The notes below the pieces were generated by a model, which did not search any database, was not told the DNA's origin, and saw only the letters and a program-made list of their open reading frames with translations. Shown here piece by piece: positions 52,292-60,793 of a DNA stretch of 64,000 nucleotides; positions within the stretch are counted from its first letter, which is position 1; each line of letters opens with the position of its first letter. Source of the DNA: Streptomyces griseus subsp. griseus (lineage in GTDB: Bacteria > Actinomycetota > Actinomycetes > Streptomycetales > Streptomycetaceae). The DNA is taken from assembly GCF_000720255.1 (NCBI RefSeq), contig NZ_JOJE01000003.1:372001-436000 (forward strand), read 5' to 3'. The position numbers and the translations under genes are program-made.

Positions 52292-53038
52292 TCACCTCCG
52301 CCCGAAGCGCTTCGTGAGGTACTCCTCGAACGTCCCCTTCCCGACGGCTCGTTCCGGGGCCAGGTGGCCGCCCGATCGGAAGCCCCGGTAGGCCGCGCCC
52401 CAGAGCGGGACGTTCACGACGGCTCGGCGTCGGCCGGTGGCCGTGAGGTACGCCTGGGCCAGGGAGCTGAGCGTCCGCACCTCGGGTCCACCCATGTCCT
52501 CGGCCCGGCCGGCCGGCGCGCCGGTCGCGAGCTCCGCGAGGCGCGCCGCGACCTCACCGACCTCGATCGGCTGGTCCCGCACGTGGGCCGGCAGGAGCAT
52601 CACCGGAGACTTGGCGAGCCCCTGGAACATCTGGACGAGCAGATCGTGGAACTGGGTGGTCCGCAGGACCGTCCACCCCAGTCCCGACTCCTCGACCAGC
52701 CGCTCCACGGTGTGCTTGGTGCGGTAGTAGCCGAACGGCACCCGGTCGACACCGACGATCGAGATGTAGACGAGATGGCCCACCCCCGCCCGCCGCGCCG
52801 CCGCGATCAGATGGGTCGCCGCACGCTCGTCACCGCCACGCGGCGAGCTCGCGCAGTGGACGATCGTGTCCACGCCCTCGACGGCCGCGTCCAGCCGGCC
52901 CCCGCCCTCACGCAGGTCCACGGCGTACGGTCGGCTGTGGCGGCTGAGCACCCGCACCTCGTGCCCGTCCGTCCGCAGCCGCTCGGTGACGAGCCGGCCG
53001 AGCGTTCCGGTGCCGCCGGTCACCAGGATCGTGGTCAT
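52292..53038 (-). CDS. NmrA-like NAD(P)-binding protein (SDR atypical)
   Basis: The 248-residue protein has a Rossmann glycine motif at the N-terminus, ILVTGGTGTLGRLV, then VDTIVHCASSP, LVYISIVGVDRVPFGYYRTKHTVE (the YxxxK pair) and WTVLRTTQFHDL, typical of NmrA/TMR-like atypical short-chain dehydrogenases. It lies directly downstream of an ECF41-type sigma factor gene and has a matching candidate promoter, as ECF41 sigma factors are known to control adjacent carboxymuconolactone decarboxylase, oxidoreductase or epimerase genes. Substrate unknown; redox or quinone sensing is possible. Confidence 0.88.
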   Translation of the reverse strand: MTTILVTGGTGTLGRLVTERLRTDGHEVRVLSRHSRPYAVDLREGGGRLDAAVEGVDTIVHCASSPRGGDERAATHLIAAARRAGVGHLVYISIVGVDRVPFGYYRTKHTVERLVEESGLGWTVLRTTQFHDLLVQMFQGLAKSPVMLLPAHVRDQPIEVGEVAARLAELATGAPAGRAEDMGGPEVRTLSSLAQAYLTATGRRRAVVNVPLWGAAYRGFRSGGHLAPERAVGKGTFEEYLTKRFGRR

Positions 53039-53097
53039 GGTCCTCGGTCCTTCCGAACATCGGGCGTTCCCGTCCGGAACGCCCCCTCGTCAGTGGA

Positions 53098-53124
53098 GAC
53101 CGAACAGACCCGCGCGATGTGACA
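53098..53124 (-). promoter_or_regulatory. Candidate ECF41-type promoter for the NmrA gene
   Basis: On the minus strand TGTCACA (53124-53118) is followed after 16 bp by GGTC (53101-53098). The reported ECF41 promoter is TGTCACA, about 16 bp, CGTC, so this is a full -35 and three of four -10 bases. It begins six bases after the sigma-factor stop and lies 60 bp upstream of the NmrA-like start. Confidence 0.65.
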
Positions 53125-53129
53125 GGCCG

Positions 53130-54017
53130 CTACGACCGTCCGAGCTGACGCCGTACGAAGTCCAGCTTGTCCGGGCTGACCACGGCCCGCATCCCTGCGA
53201 TCAGCCCGTCGCGGTACTCGAACGCCAGCACGCCGATCAGCGTGTCGTCCGCCGATGCCGCCACCCCGCTGGCGCCGTTGATCTCGACCATCGTGAAGTC
53301 CCAGCGCGTCGCGTACTTCCGCGCCGCGCCCACCACGAACCGGATGACCTTCTCGCGCCCCTCGATCGGCCGCAGGGCCGCGCTGACCCTGCCGCCACCG
53401 TCGCTCCACCAGGTCGCGTCGGCCGCGAGCAGTTTCTCGAGACCGGCCAGGTCGCCGTCCCGGGCCGCCGTGAGGAAGGACGCGACGAGCTCCTCCTGCC
53501 GCTCGGGAGCGGGCGTGAACCGGCTCTCCGGCGCCGCCACCCGCCGCACCGCGCGCCGGTACAGCTGACGGCAGTTGGCCTCGGAGAGGTCCAGTACCCC
53601 GGCGATCTCCCGGTGGCCGTACCCGAACGCCTCCCGCAGCACGTACACCGCCCGCTCGGTCGGGGTCAGCCGCTCCAGCAGCACCAGCACCGCCACCGAC
53701 ACGGCGTCGCGCCGCTCGGCCGACTCCAGGGGGCCGAGTGCGCCGTCGGAGGTGATCAGCGGCTCCGGGAGCCACGGCCCGACATACTGCTCCCGTCGTG
53801 CCCGGGCGGAGGTCAGACGGGTCAGACAGAGGTTGGTGACGACCTTCGCGAGCCAGGCCGCGAGGTTATCGATGCCCTCGCGCTCGGCTCCGCTGAGGCG
53901 CAGGTACGCGTCCTGGACGGTGTCCTCGGCCTCGTCGGCGGAGCCCAGCATGCGGTACGCCAGACCGAACAGGCGAGACCGGTGGCTCTCGAACTCGTCG
54001 GCAATGGCGGACGTCAT
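53130..54017 (-). CDS. ECF41-family RNA polymerase sigma factor (SigJ-like)
   Basis: The 295-residue protein has sigma region 2 (FESHRSRLFGLAYRMLGSADEAEDTVQDAYLR, about 8-40), region 4 (LTPTERAVYVLREAFGYGHREIAGVLDLSEANCRQLYRRA, about 115-155), and a C-terminal SnoaL-like domain (about 165-290). The ECF41 hallmarks WWSDGGGRVSAALRPIEG and INGASG (family DGGGK and NGxPG) are present. In ECF41 the C-terminal domain controls activity without an anti-sigma factor. ATG 54017 is chosen; eight further upstream residues are possible. The NmrA-like gene downstream is the probable target. Confidence 0.88.
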   Translation of the reverse strand: MTSAIADEFESHRSRLFGLAYRMLGSADEAEDTVQDAYLRLSGAEREGIDNLAAWLAKVVTNLCLTRLTSARARREQYVGPWLPEPLITSDGALGPLESAERRDAVSVAVLVLLERLTPTERAVYVLREAFGYGHREIAGVLDLSEANCRQLYRRAVRRVAAPESRFTPAPERQEELVASFLTAARDGDLAGLEKLLAADATWWSDGGGRVSAALRPIEGREKVIRFVVGAARKYATRWDFTMVEINGASGVAASADDTLIGVLAFEYRDGLIAGMRAVVSPDKLDFVRRQLGRS

Positions 54018-54209
54018 GCGTTCACCCTGCCAGAAGGGCACGGGAGACCCGGCGGCGGGGAAGGGCCGTCGTCACCGCCGCCGGGCCGTCACCCCAAGGA
54101 GTCAGAAAGGACTAGACCAAGTCCAGTGCCACGTTCTGTGACTCACCCCACATGGTTCGCCCGTATGGGCGTCGATCAGGCGTGGCACACTGGCCTTGTA
54201 CCAGAAGCA

Positions 54210-54336
54210 GCGCACTCCGGGGTCGGTGAAAGTCCGAACCGGCGGTTACAGTCCGCGACCCGATCGCTTCCAGCGATCGGTTGACCAGGTGAAATTCCTG
54301 GACCGACGGTTAAAGTCCGGATGGGAGGCAGTGCGC
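54210..54336 (+). promoter_or_regulatory. FMN riboswitch (RFN element)
   Basis: All conserved RFN blocks are visible in order: GGTGAAAGTCC (54225-54235), ACCGGCGGTTACAGTCCGCGA, a variable CGATCGCTTCCAGCGATCG stem, GGTGAAATTCC, CCGACGGTTAAAGTCCGGATGGGAGG (54302-54328). The closing P1 helix pairs GCGCACT (54210-54216) with AGTGCGC (54330-54336). It lies 144 bp before ribE and should repress the rib operon when FMN is high. Confidence 0.95.
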
Positions 54337-54479
54337 GGCGGGCGGGCATTCGTGCGCGCCGCCGTCCGTGCTCGTCCATGTGGACGAGCCTGTCCGGCGA
54401 CGCCCGGTGCCGGTTCGTACATTCTGTCGTCATCGACAGCCCCGGAGTCCGTGCCCGAAGAGGCAGGAGGACCCGGGAC

Positions 54480-55115
54480 GTGTTCACCGGAATCGTCGAA
54501 GAGCTGGGTGAGGTCACCGCCGTCGAGAACCTCGGCGACGCCGCCCGCTTCCGGCTGCGCGGCCCCGTCGTCACCGACGGCGCGAAGCACGGCGACTCCA
54601 TCGCCGTGAACGGGGTCTGTCTCACCGTCGTGGAGCACGAGGGCGACGAGTTCACCGCCGACGTCATGGCGGAGACCCTCAAGCGCTCCAGCCTCGGCGC
54701 CCTCGCCGTCGGCTCCCGGGTCAACCTCGAACGCCCCACCGCCGTGGGCGCCCGCCTCGGCGGACACATCGTCCAGGGCCACGTCGACGGCACCGGCCAC
54801 GTCCTCGAACGCACCCCGTCCGAGCACTGGGAGCTCGTGAGGATCTCCCTCCCCGCCGACCTCTCCCGGTACGTGGTGGAAAAGGGCTCCATCACCGTCG
54901 ACGGCATCAGCCTCACCGTCGTCGAGGCAGGCCCCGACCACTTCACCGTCAGCCTCATCCCCACCACCCTCGACCTGACCACACTCGGCGTGAAGCAGCC
55001 CGGCGACCCGGTCAACCTCGAGGTCGACATCGTCGCCAAGTACGTCGAGCGCCTGCTGGCGAACAGTCAGGGAGCGGGCACTCAGGGAGCGAACACTCAG
55101 GGAGCGGGCCGATGA
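54480..55115 (+). CDS. ribE: Riboflavin synthase, alpha chain
   Basis: Dismutates two 6,7-dimethyl-8-ribityllumazine molecules into riboflavin. The 211-residue protein starts at GTG 54480 behind AGGAGG and has two similar lumazine-binding barrels: [10 protein letters not shown] at the N-terminus, [12 protein letters not shown] and [12 protein letters not shown] as the repeat pair, and [12 protein letters not shown]. The C-terminal tail is a low-complexity run coded by a 15-bp repeat (55068-55109). The four-base overlap with the next gene indicates coupling. First gene under the FMN riboswitch. High confidence. Confidence 0.95.
   Translation: MFTGIVEELGEVTAVENLGDAARFRLRGPVVTDGAKHGDSIAVNGVCLTVVEHEGDEFTADVMAETLKRSSLGALAVGSRVNLERPTAVGARLGGHIVQGHVDGTGHVLERTPSEHWELVRISLPADLSRYVVEKGSITVDGISLTVVEAGPDHFTVSLIPTTLDLTTLGVKQPGDPVNLEVDIVAKYVERLLANSQGAGTQGANTQGAGR
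55068..55109 (+). repeat. 15-bp tandem repeat at the 3' end of ribE
   Basis: Two full copies (55068-55082 and 55083-55097) and a 12-bp partial copy of CAGGGAGCGGGCACT-like units. They encode a short QGA-type tail of riboflavin synthase. Confidence 0.8.
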
Positions 55116-55753
55116 ACTGGCTGAACTCCGAGGCGTTCGTCGCCTTCGACCAGCACATCCTCTGGTCGGACATGATCGGCAACATCCTCGGTCTGATCAC
55201 CCTCGCCCTCGGATGGCGCCGCTCCCTGTGGACCTGGCCGGTGCAGTTCCTCTCCGGCCTCATCCTCTTCGGAGCCTTCTTCGGCCACCTCACCGGCAGC
55301 GCCGGCAAGCAGGTCGTCGTCATGGTCGTCGCCCTGTACGGCTGGTGGCAGTGGAACCGCGACAAGGGCCGGGCCGAGGACGGCCACATCGTCCCGCGGT
55401 TCGCCACCTGGACCGAGCGCGCGGCGATGGTCGGCGCGGCCGCCGCGGGCACGGTCGGGGTCGCCCTGCTCTTCAAGGCGTACCCGAGCCTGTCCTGGGA
55501 CCCCTGGCCGGACGCGTACATCTTCGTCGGCACCATCGTCGCCATGTACGCCCAGGCCCGCGGCATGGTCGAGTTCTGGTTCGCCTGGCTCCTCGTCGAC
55601 CTCGTCGGCGTCCCCCTGAACTTCGCCAACGGCTACGCATTCTCCGGCTTCGTCTACGTCATCTACGGCGCACTCGTCCTGTGGGGCATGCGCGACTGGT
55701 GGCTGCGCTCCCGCAAGGCCGCGCGGCCCACCCTGGAAGGAGCGCCGGCATGA
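55112..55753 (+). CDS. ribM: PnuC-family riboflavin transporter RibM
   Basis: The 213-residue membrane protein has about seven helices and the PnuC pattern: [39 protein letters not shown], and the C-terminal [17 protein letters not shown]. In the rib operon of Streptomyces davawensis the equivalent gene, ribM, has been shown to transport riboflavin and roseoflavin, so riboflavin, not nicotinamide riboside, is the likely substrate here. It overlaps ribE and ribBA by four bases each and is under the FMN riboswitch. Confidence 0.9.
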   Translation: MNWLNSEAFVAFDQHILWSDMIGNILGLITLALGWRRSLWTWPVQFLSGLILFGAFFGHLTGSAGKQVVVMVVALYGWWQWNRDKGRAEDGHIVPRFATWTERAAMVGAAAAGTVGVALLFKAYPSLSWDPWPDAYIFVGTIVAMYAQARGMVEFWFAWLLVDLVGVPLNFANGYAFSGFVYVIYGALVLWGMRDWWLRSRKAARPTLEGAPA

Positions 55754-57039
55754 GCGCGGCAACGATTCTGTACAGCACCGAAGACGTCGAGGACCTCACC
55801 CTCGACCCGGTCGAGCAGGCCATCGCCGACATCGCGGCCGGCCGCCCGGTCGTGGTCGTCGACGACGAGGACCGTGAGAACGAGGGCGACCTCGTCATGG
55901 CCGCCGAGAAGGTCACCCCCGAGATCGTCGCGTTCATGATGAGCGAGTGCCGCGGCCTGATCTGCGCTCCCATGGAGGGCGAGGAGCTGGACCGGCTCCG
56001 GCTGCCGCAGATGGTCGAGGACAACACCGAGTCGATGAAGACCGCCTTCACCGTCTCCGTCGACGCCTCCGCCGCGCACGGCGTCACCACCGGCATCTCC
56101 GCCTCCGACCGCGCCACCACGCTCCAGCTGCTCGCGAACGGCACGGCCGAGCCGGGCGACTTCGTCCGCCCCGGGCACATCTTCCCGCTCCGTGCCAGGA
56201 CCGGCGGCGTGCTCGTACGCAACGGCCACACCGAGGCCGCCGTCGACCTCGCCCGCCTCGCGGGCCTGCGCCCGGTCGGCACGATCGTCGAGATCGCCGG
56301 TGAGGACGGCCAGATGCTGCGCCTGCCCGAACTGATCCCGTTCGCCCGCAAGCACGGCCTGACGATCATCTCCATCGAGGACCTGATCGCCTACCGCCGC
56401 TCCGCCGAACCCACCGTCCGCCGCGAGGCCGAGGTCAACCTCCCCACCGTGCACGGCACGTTCACGGCGTACGGCTACCGCTCCACCGTCGACGGCGTCG
56501 AGCACGTCGCCCTCGTGCACGGCGAGATCGGCGACGGCGAGGACGTCCTCGTCCGCGTCCACTCCGAGTGCCTCACCGGGGACGTCTTCGGCTCCGCCCG
56601 CTGCGACTGCGGCCCGCAGCTCGACGCCGCCCTGGAGCGCATCCAGGCCGAGGGCCGGGGCGTGGTGGTCTACCTGCGCGGCCACGAGGGACGCGGCATC
56701 GGCCTGCTGTCCAAGCTGCGCGCCTACGAACTCCAGGAACGCGGCCACGACACCCTCGACGCCAACCTCGAACTCGGCCTGCCCGCCGACGCCCGGGACT
56801 ACGGCGCCGGCGCGCAGATCCTCGCCGACCTCGGTGTGCACAGCCTGCGCCTGATGACGAACAACCCCGAGAAGACCGACGCGCTGCTGCGCCACGGCCT
56901 CAAGGTCACCCGGCGCGAGCCGATGCCCGTGCAGGCCGGTGAGCACAACCTCCGCTACCTGCGCACCAAGCGGGACCGGATGGGGCACGACCTGCCCTGG
57001 CTGGACACGGCCCCCGTGTCCACCTGCGGCAACCAGTAA
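55750..57039 (+). CDS. ribBA: Bifunctional DHBP synthase / GTP cyclohydrolase II
   Basis: Supplies both precursors of riboflavin. The 429-residue protein has a RibB domain (about 1-205: [20 protein letters not shown] with acidic metal site, [16 protein letters not shown]) fused to a RibA domain (about 206-410) with the zinc cysteines in [18 protein letters not shown] and the GTP-binding [20 protein letters not shown]. Domain order and length are standard. ATG 55750 overlaps the end of ribM. High confidence. Confidence 0.96.
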   Translation: MSAATILYSTEDVEDLTLDPVEQAIADIAAGRPVVVVDDEDRENEGDLVMAAEKVTPEIVAFMMSECRGLICAPMEGEELDRLRLPQMVEDNTESMKTAFTVSVDASAAHGVTTGISASDRATTLQLLANGTAEPGDFVRPGHIFPLRARTGGVLVRNGHTEAAVDLARLAGLRPVGTIVEIAGEDGQMLRLPELIPFARKHGLTIISIEDLIAYRRSAEPTVRREAEVNLPTVHGTFTAYGYRSTVDGVEHVALVHGEIGDGEDVLVRVHSECLTGDVFGSARCDCGPQLDAALERIQAEGRGVVVYLRGHEGRGIGLLSKLRAYELQERGHDTLDANLELGLPADARDYGAGAQILADLGVHSLRLMTNNPEKTDALLRHGLKVTRREPMPVQAGEHNLRYLRTKRDRMGHDLPWLDTAPVSTCGNQ

Positions 57040-57060
57040 GAGAGAACAACGAGGAGAGAC

Positions 57061-57546
57061 GTGAGCGGCAAGGGTGCACCGGAACTGTCCGTACGCAACG
57101 TCGGAGACCTGCGGGTCGCCGTCATCGCGGCACAGTGGCACGAGCAGGTGATGGACGGCCTGGTGAACGGCGCGCTGCGCGCCCTGCACGAGCTGGGGAT
57201 CGACGAGCCGACCCTGCTCAGGGTCCCCGGCAGCTTCGAGCTCCCGGTGGTCGCCAAGGTCCTCGCGGGCCGGGGCTACGACGCGATCGTCGCCCTCGGA
57301 GTCGTCATCCGCGGCGGCACCCCCCACTTCGACTACGTGTGCCAAGGCGTCACCCAGGGACTCACCCAGGTCTCCATCGACACCGGCGTCCCCATCGGCT
57401 TCGGCGTGCTGACCTGCGACACCGAGGAGCAGGCCTTGGACCGCGCGGGCATCGAGGGCTCCAACGAGGACAAGGGACACGAGGCGGTGACGGCGGCCGT
57501 GGCGACCGCGGCCACCCTCCGCTCAGTATCTGAACCCTGGCGCTGA
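57061..57546 (+). CDS. ribH: 6,7-Dimethyl-8-ribityllumazine synthase
   Basis: Condenses the RibA/RibD and RibB products to lumazine. The 161-residue protein (GTG start behind GGAGAG) shows the substrate motif [45 protein letters not shown] with the catalytic His, and [17 protein letters not shown]. Last gene of the rib operon; ribD is not in this window. High confidence. Confidence 0.96.
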   Translation: MSGKGAPELSVRNVGDLRVAVIAAQWHEQVMDGLVNGALRALHELGIDEPTLLRVPGSFELPVVAKVLAGRGYDAIVALGVVIRGGTPHFDYVCQGVTQGLTQVSIDTGVPIGFGVLTCDTEEQALDRAGIEGSNEDKGHEAVTAAVATAATLRSVSEPWR

Positions 57547-57579
57547 GGGATGCCCGTCTACGCGTAGGGTGGGACCACC

Positions 57580-57852
57580 ATGTCCAAGAAGACGTTCGAG
57601 GAGCTCTTCACCGAGCTCCAGCACAAGGCCGCCAACGGCGATCCCGCCACCTCCCGCACCGCCGAACTCGTCGGCAAGGGCGTCCATGCCATCGGCAAGA
57701 AGGTCGTCGAGGAGGCCGCCGAGGTCTGGATGGCCGCCGAGTACGAGGGCAAGGAGGCGGCGGCCGAGGAGATCTCCCAGCTGCTGTACCACGTCCAGGT
57801 GATGATGGTCGCCCGCGGCATCTCCCTCGACGACGTCTACGCCCACCTGTAG
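57580..57852 (+). CDS. hisE: Phosphoribosyl-ATP pyrophosphatase
   Basis: Second step of histidine synthesis: PR-ATP to PR-AMP. The 90-residue MazG-like helical protein has the metal-binding [15 protein letters not shown] segment ([18 protein letters not shown]) and [16 protein letters not shown]. It begins 33 bp after ribH behind a TAGGGT -10-like box, so it probably has its own promoter with a short leader. hisG follows 54 bp later. High confidence. Confidence 0.93.
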   Translation: MSKKTFEELFTELQHKAANGDPATSRTAELVGKGVHAIGKKVVEEAAEVWMAAEYEGKEAAAEEISQLLYHVQVMMVARGISLDDVYAHL

Positions 57853-57906
57853 AACCCCGTTCCACCAGACATCCCGCACGCACATCACGCAAAGGAAGCC
57901 GACCTC

Positions 57907-58764
57907 ATGCTGCGCATCGCCGTCCCCAACAAGGGTTCCCTGTCAGGCCCTGCGGCGGAGATGCTGCATGAGGCCGGCTACCAGCAGCGCCGCGAGTCCA
58001 AGGAACTGCGCATCGTCGACCCGGAGAACGAGGTCGAGTTCTTCTACCTCCGCCCCCGCGACATCGCCATCTACGTCTCCTCCGGCCGCCTCGACATCGG
58101 CATCACCGGACGCGACCTGCTCATCGACTCCGGCGCCAACAGCGAGGAGATCCTCCCGCTCGGCTTCGCCCGCTCCACCTTCCGCTACGCCACCAAGCCG
58201 GGCACGGTGAACGGCCTCGCGGACCTCAGTGGCAAGACGGTCGCCACCTCCTACGAGGGCATCGTCGCCAAGCACCTCGCCGACCAGGGCATCGACGCCT
58301 CCGTCGTCCACCTCGACGGCGCCGTCGAGACGGCCATAGAGCTCGGGGTCGCCGAGGTCATCGCCGACGTCGTGGAGACCGGCACCTCCCTGCGCAACGC
58401 GGGCCTGGAGGTCTTCGGCGAGCCCATCATGAAGTCCGAGGCCGTCGTGATCCGCCGCAGCGGCGCGGACACCGAGGAGGCCGCTGAGCCGAAGGTTCAG
58501 CAGTTCCTGCGCCGCCTGCAGGGCGTCCTGGTGGCCCGGACGTACGTGATGATGGACTACGACTGCCGGGTCGAGCAGTTGGAGAAGGCCGTCGCCCTCA
58601 CCCCCGGCCTGGAGTCCCCGACCGTCTCCCCGCTGCACAACGAGGGCTGGGTCGCCGTCCGCGCGATGGTCCCCGCCAAGGAGGCCCAGCGGATCATGGA
58701 CGACCTGTACGAGATCGGCGCCCGGGCCATCCTCACCACGGCCATCCACGCCTGCCGCCTCTGA
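57907..58764 (+). CDS. hisG: ATP phosphoribosyltransferase, long form
   Basis: First and feedback-controlled step of histidine synthesis. The 285-residue length marks the long, self-sufficient form with a C-terminal ACT-like regulatory domain (about 205-285: TVSPLHNEGWVAVRAMV). RIAVPNKGSLSG opens the protein, DIGITGRDLLID and the PRPP loop EVIADVVETGTSLRNAGLEV follow. Only hisE and hisG lie here; other his genes are elsewhere. High confidence. Confidence 0.95.
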   Translation: MLRIAVPNKGSLSGPAAEMLHEAGYQQRRESKELRIVDPENEVEFFYLRPRDIAIYVSSGRLDIGITGRDLLIDSGANSEEILPLGFARSTFRYATKPGTVNGLADLSGKTVATSYEGIVAKHLADQGIDASVVHLDGAVETAIELGVAEVIADVVETGTSLRNAGLEVFGEPIMKSEAVVIRRSGADTEEAAEPKVQQFLRRLQGVLVARTYVMMDYDCRVEQLEKAVALTPGLESPTVSPLHNEGWVAVRAMVPAKEAQRIMDDLYEIGARAILTTAIHACRL

Positions 58765-58783
58765 GCCGGGGGGCCGTACTCCG

Positions 58784-59239
58784 ATGTCCGATCTTCCGAC
58801 CCTGCCCGTCACTTTCCGGCCGGGCCGCACCCGTGTGGTTCTGCTCACCGCCGGAGCCGCGATCTTCGTGGTGATCTCCGCCGTCGCGCTGCTGCTCGAC
58901 CAGCTCGGCCCGGGGGAGCGCCTCAGCTTCATCCTCACCGGCGCGCTCATCTTCGGCGTGCTGGCCCTGCTCGCCCGGGTGAAGGTCGTCGCCGACGACT
59001 CCGGTGTCACCGTGGTGAACATCGCCGGCCGCAGGCGCCTGGCCTGGGCGGAAATCGTCCGGGTGAACCTCCGTTCGGGTGACCCCTGGGTCTTCCTCGA
59101 CCTCAGCGACGGCACCAGCCTGCCCGCGCTCGGCATCCAGCCGGGCATCGCCAAGCAGCGCGCCATCGAGGACGCGCGGACGCTGCGCGCCCTCGCCGAG
59201 GCCCGGTCCATCCAGGACCCCGAGGAACATCGGGGCTGA
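58784..59239 (+). CDS. Small membrane protein with bacterial PH-like domain
   Basis: The 151-residue protein has two transmembrane helices near the N-terminus (VVLLTAGAAIFVVISAVALLL at about 17-37 and LSFILTGALIFGVLALLA at about 47-64), then a bPH-type beta domain: VKVVADDSGVTVVNIAGRRRLAWAEIVRVNLRSGDPWVFLDL. The W-x-E-I-x-x-V core is typical. It follows hisG by 19 bp and may be in its transcript, but a role in histidine synthesis is not implied. Function unknown. Confidence 0.82.
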   Translation: MSDLPTLPVTFRPGRTRVVLLTAGAAIFVVISAVALLLDQLGPGERLSFILTGALIFGVLALLARVKVVADDSGVTVVNIAGRRRLAWAEIVRVNLRSGDPWVFLDLSDGTSLPALGIQPGIAKQRAIEDARTLRALAEARSIQDPEEHRG

Positions 59240-59280
59240 CTCAGGGCCTTCCACCCTGCCGCTCATGCCGGTGTCTTGAT

Positions 59281-59464
59281 TAATCTGGTGGGCGGAGGCG
59301 CCGTCCCGCGCCTCCGCTCCTGTCGTGCCGCCCGGCGCACAGGGGTTCCTGCTAACCGAGGAGTGACCCTCTCCGGCGATGGACGGATCGTCCTGTAGTA
59401 CCTGCGCCGCCCCCTCCCGACCGAGCGCGGACCGTGTCCGCGCCCACGCGGAGGCGGCGGCATC
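59281..59464 (+). promoter_or_regulatory. Structured leader upstream of the CNNM/CBS gene pair
   Basis: After a TAATCT -10-like box (59281-59286) comes a chain of hairpins: a perfect 10-bp stem 59292-59301 / 59308-59317 with a 6-nt loop, a second stem of CCTGT-C-GTGC (from 59319) with GCGCACAGG, a GGTT/AACC mini-stem, and an 8-bp stem 59425-59432 / 59436-59443 close to the ATG. The first hairpin may simply terminate the upstream gene. The length and order suggest a cis-regulatory RNA, perhaps ion-responsive given the downstream genes, but it matches no riboswitch class that I can recall. Confidence 0.4.
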
Positions 59465-60793
59465 ATGACCACCCCCCTGCTGCTCCTGGCAGCCGCGTTC
59501 CTGCTCATCCTCGCCAACGGCTTCTTCGTCGCCGCCGAGTTCGGCCTGGTCACGGTCGACCGCCCGGACGCCGAGAAGGCCGCCGCCGAGGGCGACAAAC
59601 GTGCTCGTACGGTCGTCGAGTCGCTGAAGGAGCTGTCCTTCCAGCTCTCCGGCACCCAGCTCGGCATCACCATCACCTCCCTCGTCGTCGGCATGCTCGC
59701 CGAACCGGCGCTCGCGCAGCTGCTGCACGGCCCGTTCACCGCGATCGGCGTCCCCGAGGGCGCCGTCTCCGGGGTCGCCGTGGCCGTCGGCATGCTGCTG
59801 GCCTCGGCCGTCCAGATGGTGGTCGGCGAACTCGTACCCAAGAACTGGGCGGTGTCCCGGCCGCTCCAGGTCGCCCGCTTCGTGGCCGGCCCGCAGCACG
59901 CCTTCGCCCGCCTGTTCCGCCCGGTCATCGCCGCCCTCAACGCGGTCGCCAACCGCCTGGTACGGGCCCTGGGCGTGGAGCCGACCGCGGAGCTGGCCTC
60001 CGCCCGCACCCCGGAGGAGCTCGTCTCCCTGGCCCGGCACTCCGCGCAGGCCGGCGCCCTCGAACAGGACACCGCCGACCTCTTCGTGCGGACGCTGTCC
60101 CTCGCCGAGCTGACCGCGCAGCACGTCATGACCCCGCGCGTGAAGGTGAGCGCACTCCAGTCGACGGCGACCGCCGAGGACGTGGTCAACCTGACCCGCG
60201 CCACCGGCCTGTCCCGCTTCCCCGTCTACCGGGAGAAGATCGACGAGATCGTCGGCATGGCCCACCTCAAGGACGCCCTGGCCGTCCCCGCGCACGAACG
60301 GCTGCGCACCCCCGTCGACCGCATCGCGCGCCCCGCGCTGCTCGTCCCCGAGACGCTCCCGGTCCAGCCCCTGCTGGCCCGGCTGCGCAGCGAGCAGCCC
60401 ATCGCGGTGATCGTCGACGAGTACGGCGGCACGGCCGGTGTCGTCACCCTGGAGGACATCGTCGAGGAGATGGTCGGCGAGGTCCGCGACGAACACGACG
60501 GGCAGGACGTGCCGGAACTCGCCGCCGCTCCGCCCGAGGACGGCAGGCTCGCCTGGGACGCCGACGGCAGCTGCCGCGTCGACATCCTCCAGCGCATCGG
60601 CCTCGACGTGCCCGAGGGGCCGTACGAGACCGTCGCCGGCCTGGTCGCCGACCTCCTCGGCCGCATTCCCGCCGTGGGCGACCGGGCCGAGCTGCCCGGC
60701 TGGCGGCTGACCGTCCGCCAGGTCGGTCACTACCGCGCCGAGCGGGTACGGCTGGTCAGGACATCCCCCGTCGTGGTGGAGGCCGCCCGATGA
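59465..60793 (+). CDS. CNNM/CBS-domain (CorC/HlyC-like) membrane protein 1
   Basis: The 442-residue protein has the DUF21/CNNM transmembrane domain (about 1-190; first helix TPLLLLAAAFLLILANGFFVAAEFGLV with the NGFFVAAEF signature), a CBS pair (about 210-335: TAQHVMTPRVKVSAL, LSRFPVYREKIDEIVGMAHLKD, PIAVIVDEYGGTAGVVTLEDIVEEMVGEV) and a C-terminal CorC_HlyC domain (about 350-430). Family members transport or sense Mg2+ or related ions. The stop overlaps the next paralogue by four bases (60790-60793). Confidence 0.9.
   Translation: MTTPLLLLAAAFLLILANGFFVAAEFGLVTVDRPDAEKAAAEGDKRARTVVESLKELSFQLSGTQLGITITSLVVGMLAEPALAQLLHGPFTAIGVPEGAVSGVAVAVGMLLASAVQMVVGELVPKNWAVSRPLQVARFVAGPQHAFARLFRPVIAALNAVANRLVRALGVEPTAELASARTPEELVSLARHSAQAGALEQDTADLFVRTLSLAELTAQHVMTPRVKVSALQSTATAEDVVNLTRATGLSRFPVYREKIDEIVGMAHLKDALAVPAHERLRTPVDRIARPALLVPETLPVQPLLARLRSEQPIAVIVDEYGGTAGVVTLEDIVEEMVGEVRDEHDGQDVPELAAAPPEDGRLAWDADGSCRVDILQRIGLDVPEGPYETVAGLVADLLGRIPAVGDRAELPGWRLTVRQVGHYRAERVRLVRTSPVVVEAAR

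Noticed and set aside
51339..52295. Minus-strand frames with PERRGP/GETGA-like repeats, collagen-like at first sight
   Set aside because: Several frames on both strands are open and repetitive at once because of the tandem DNA repeats; no start site or conserved domain supports coding.
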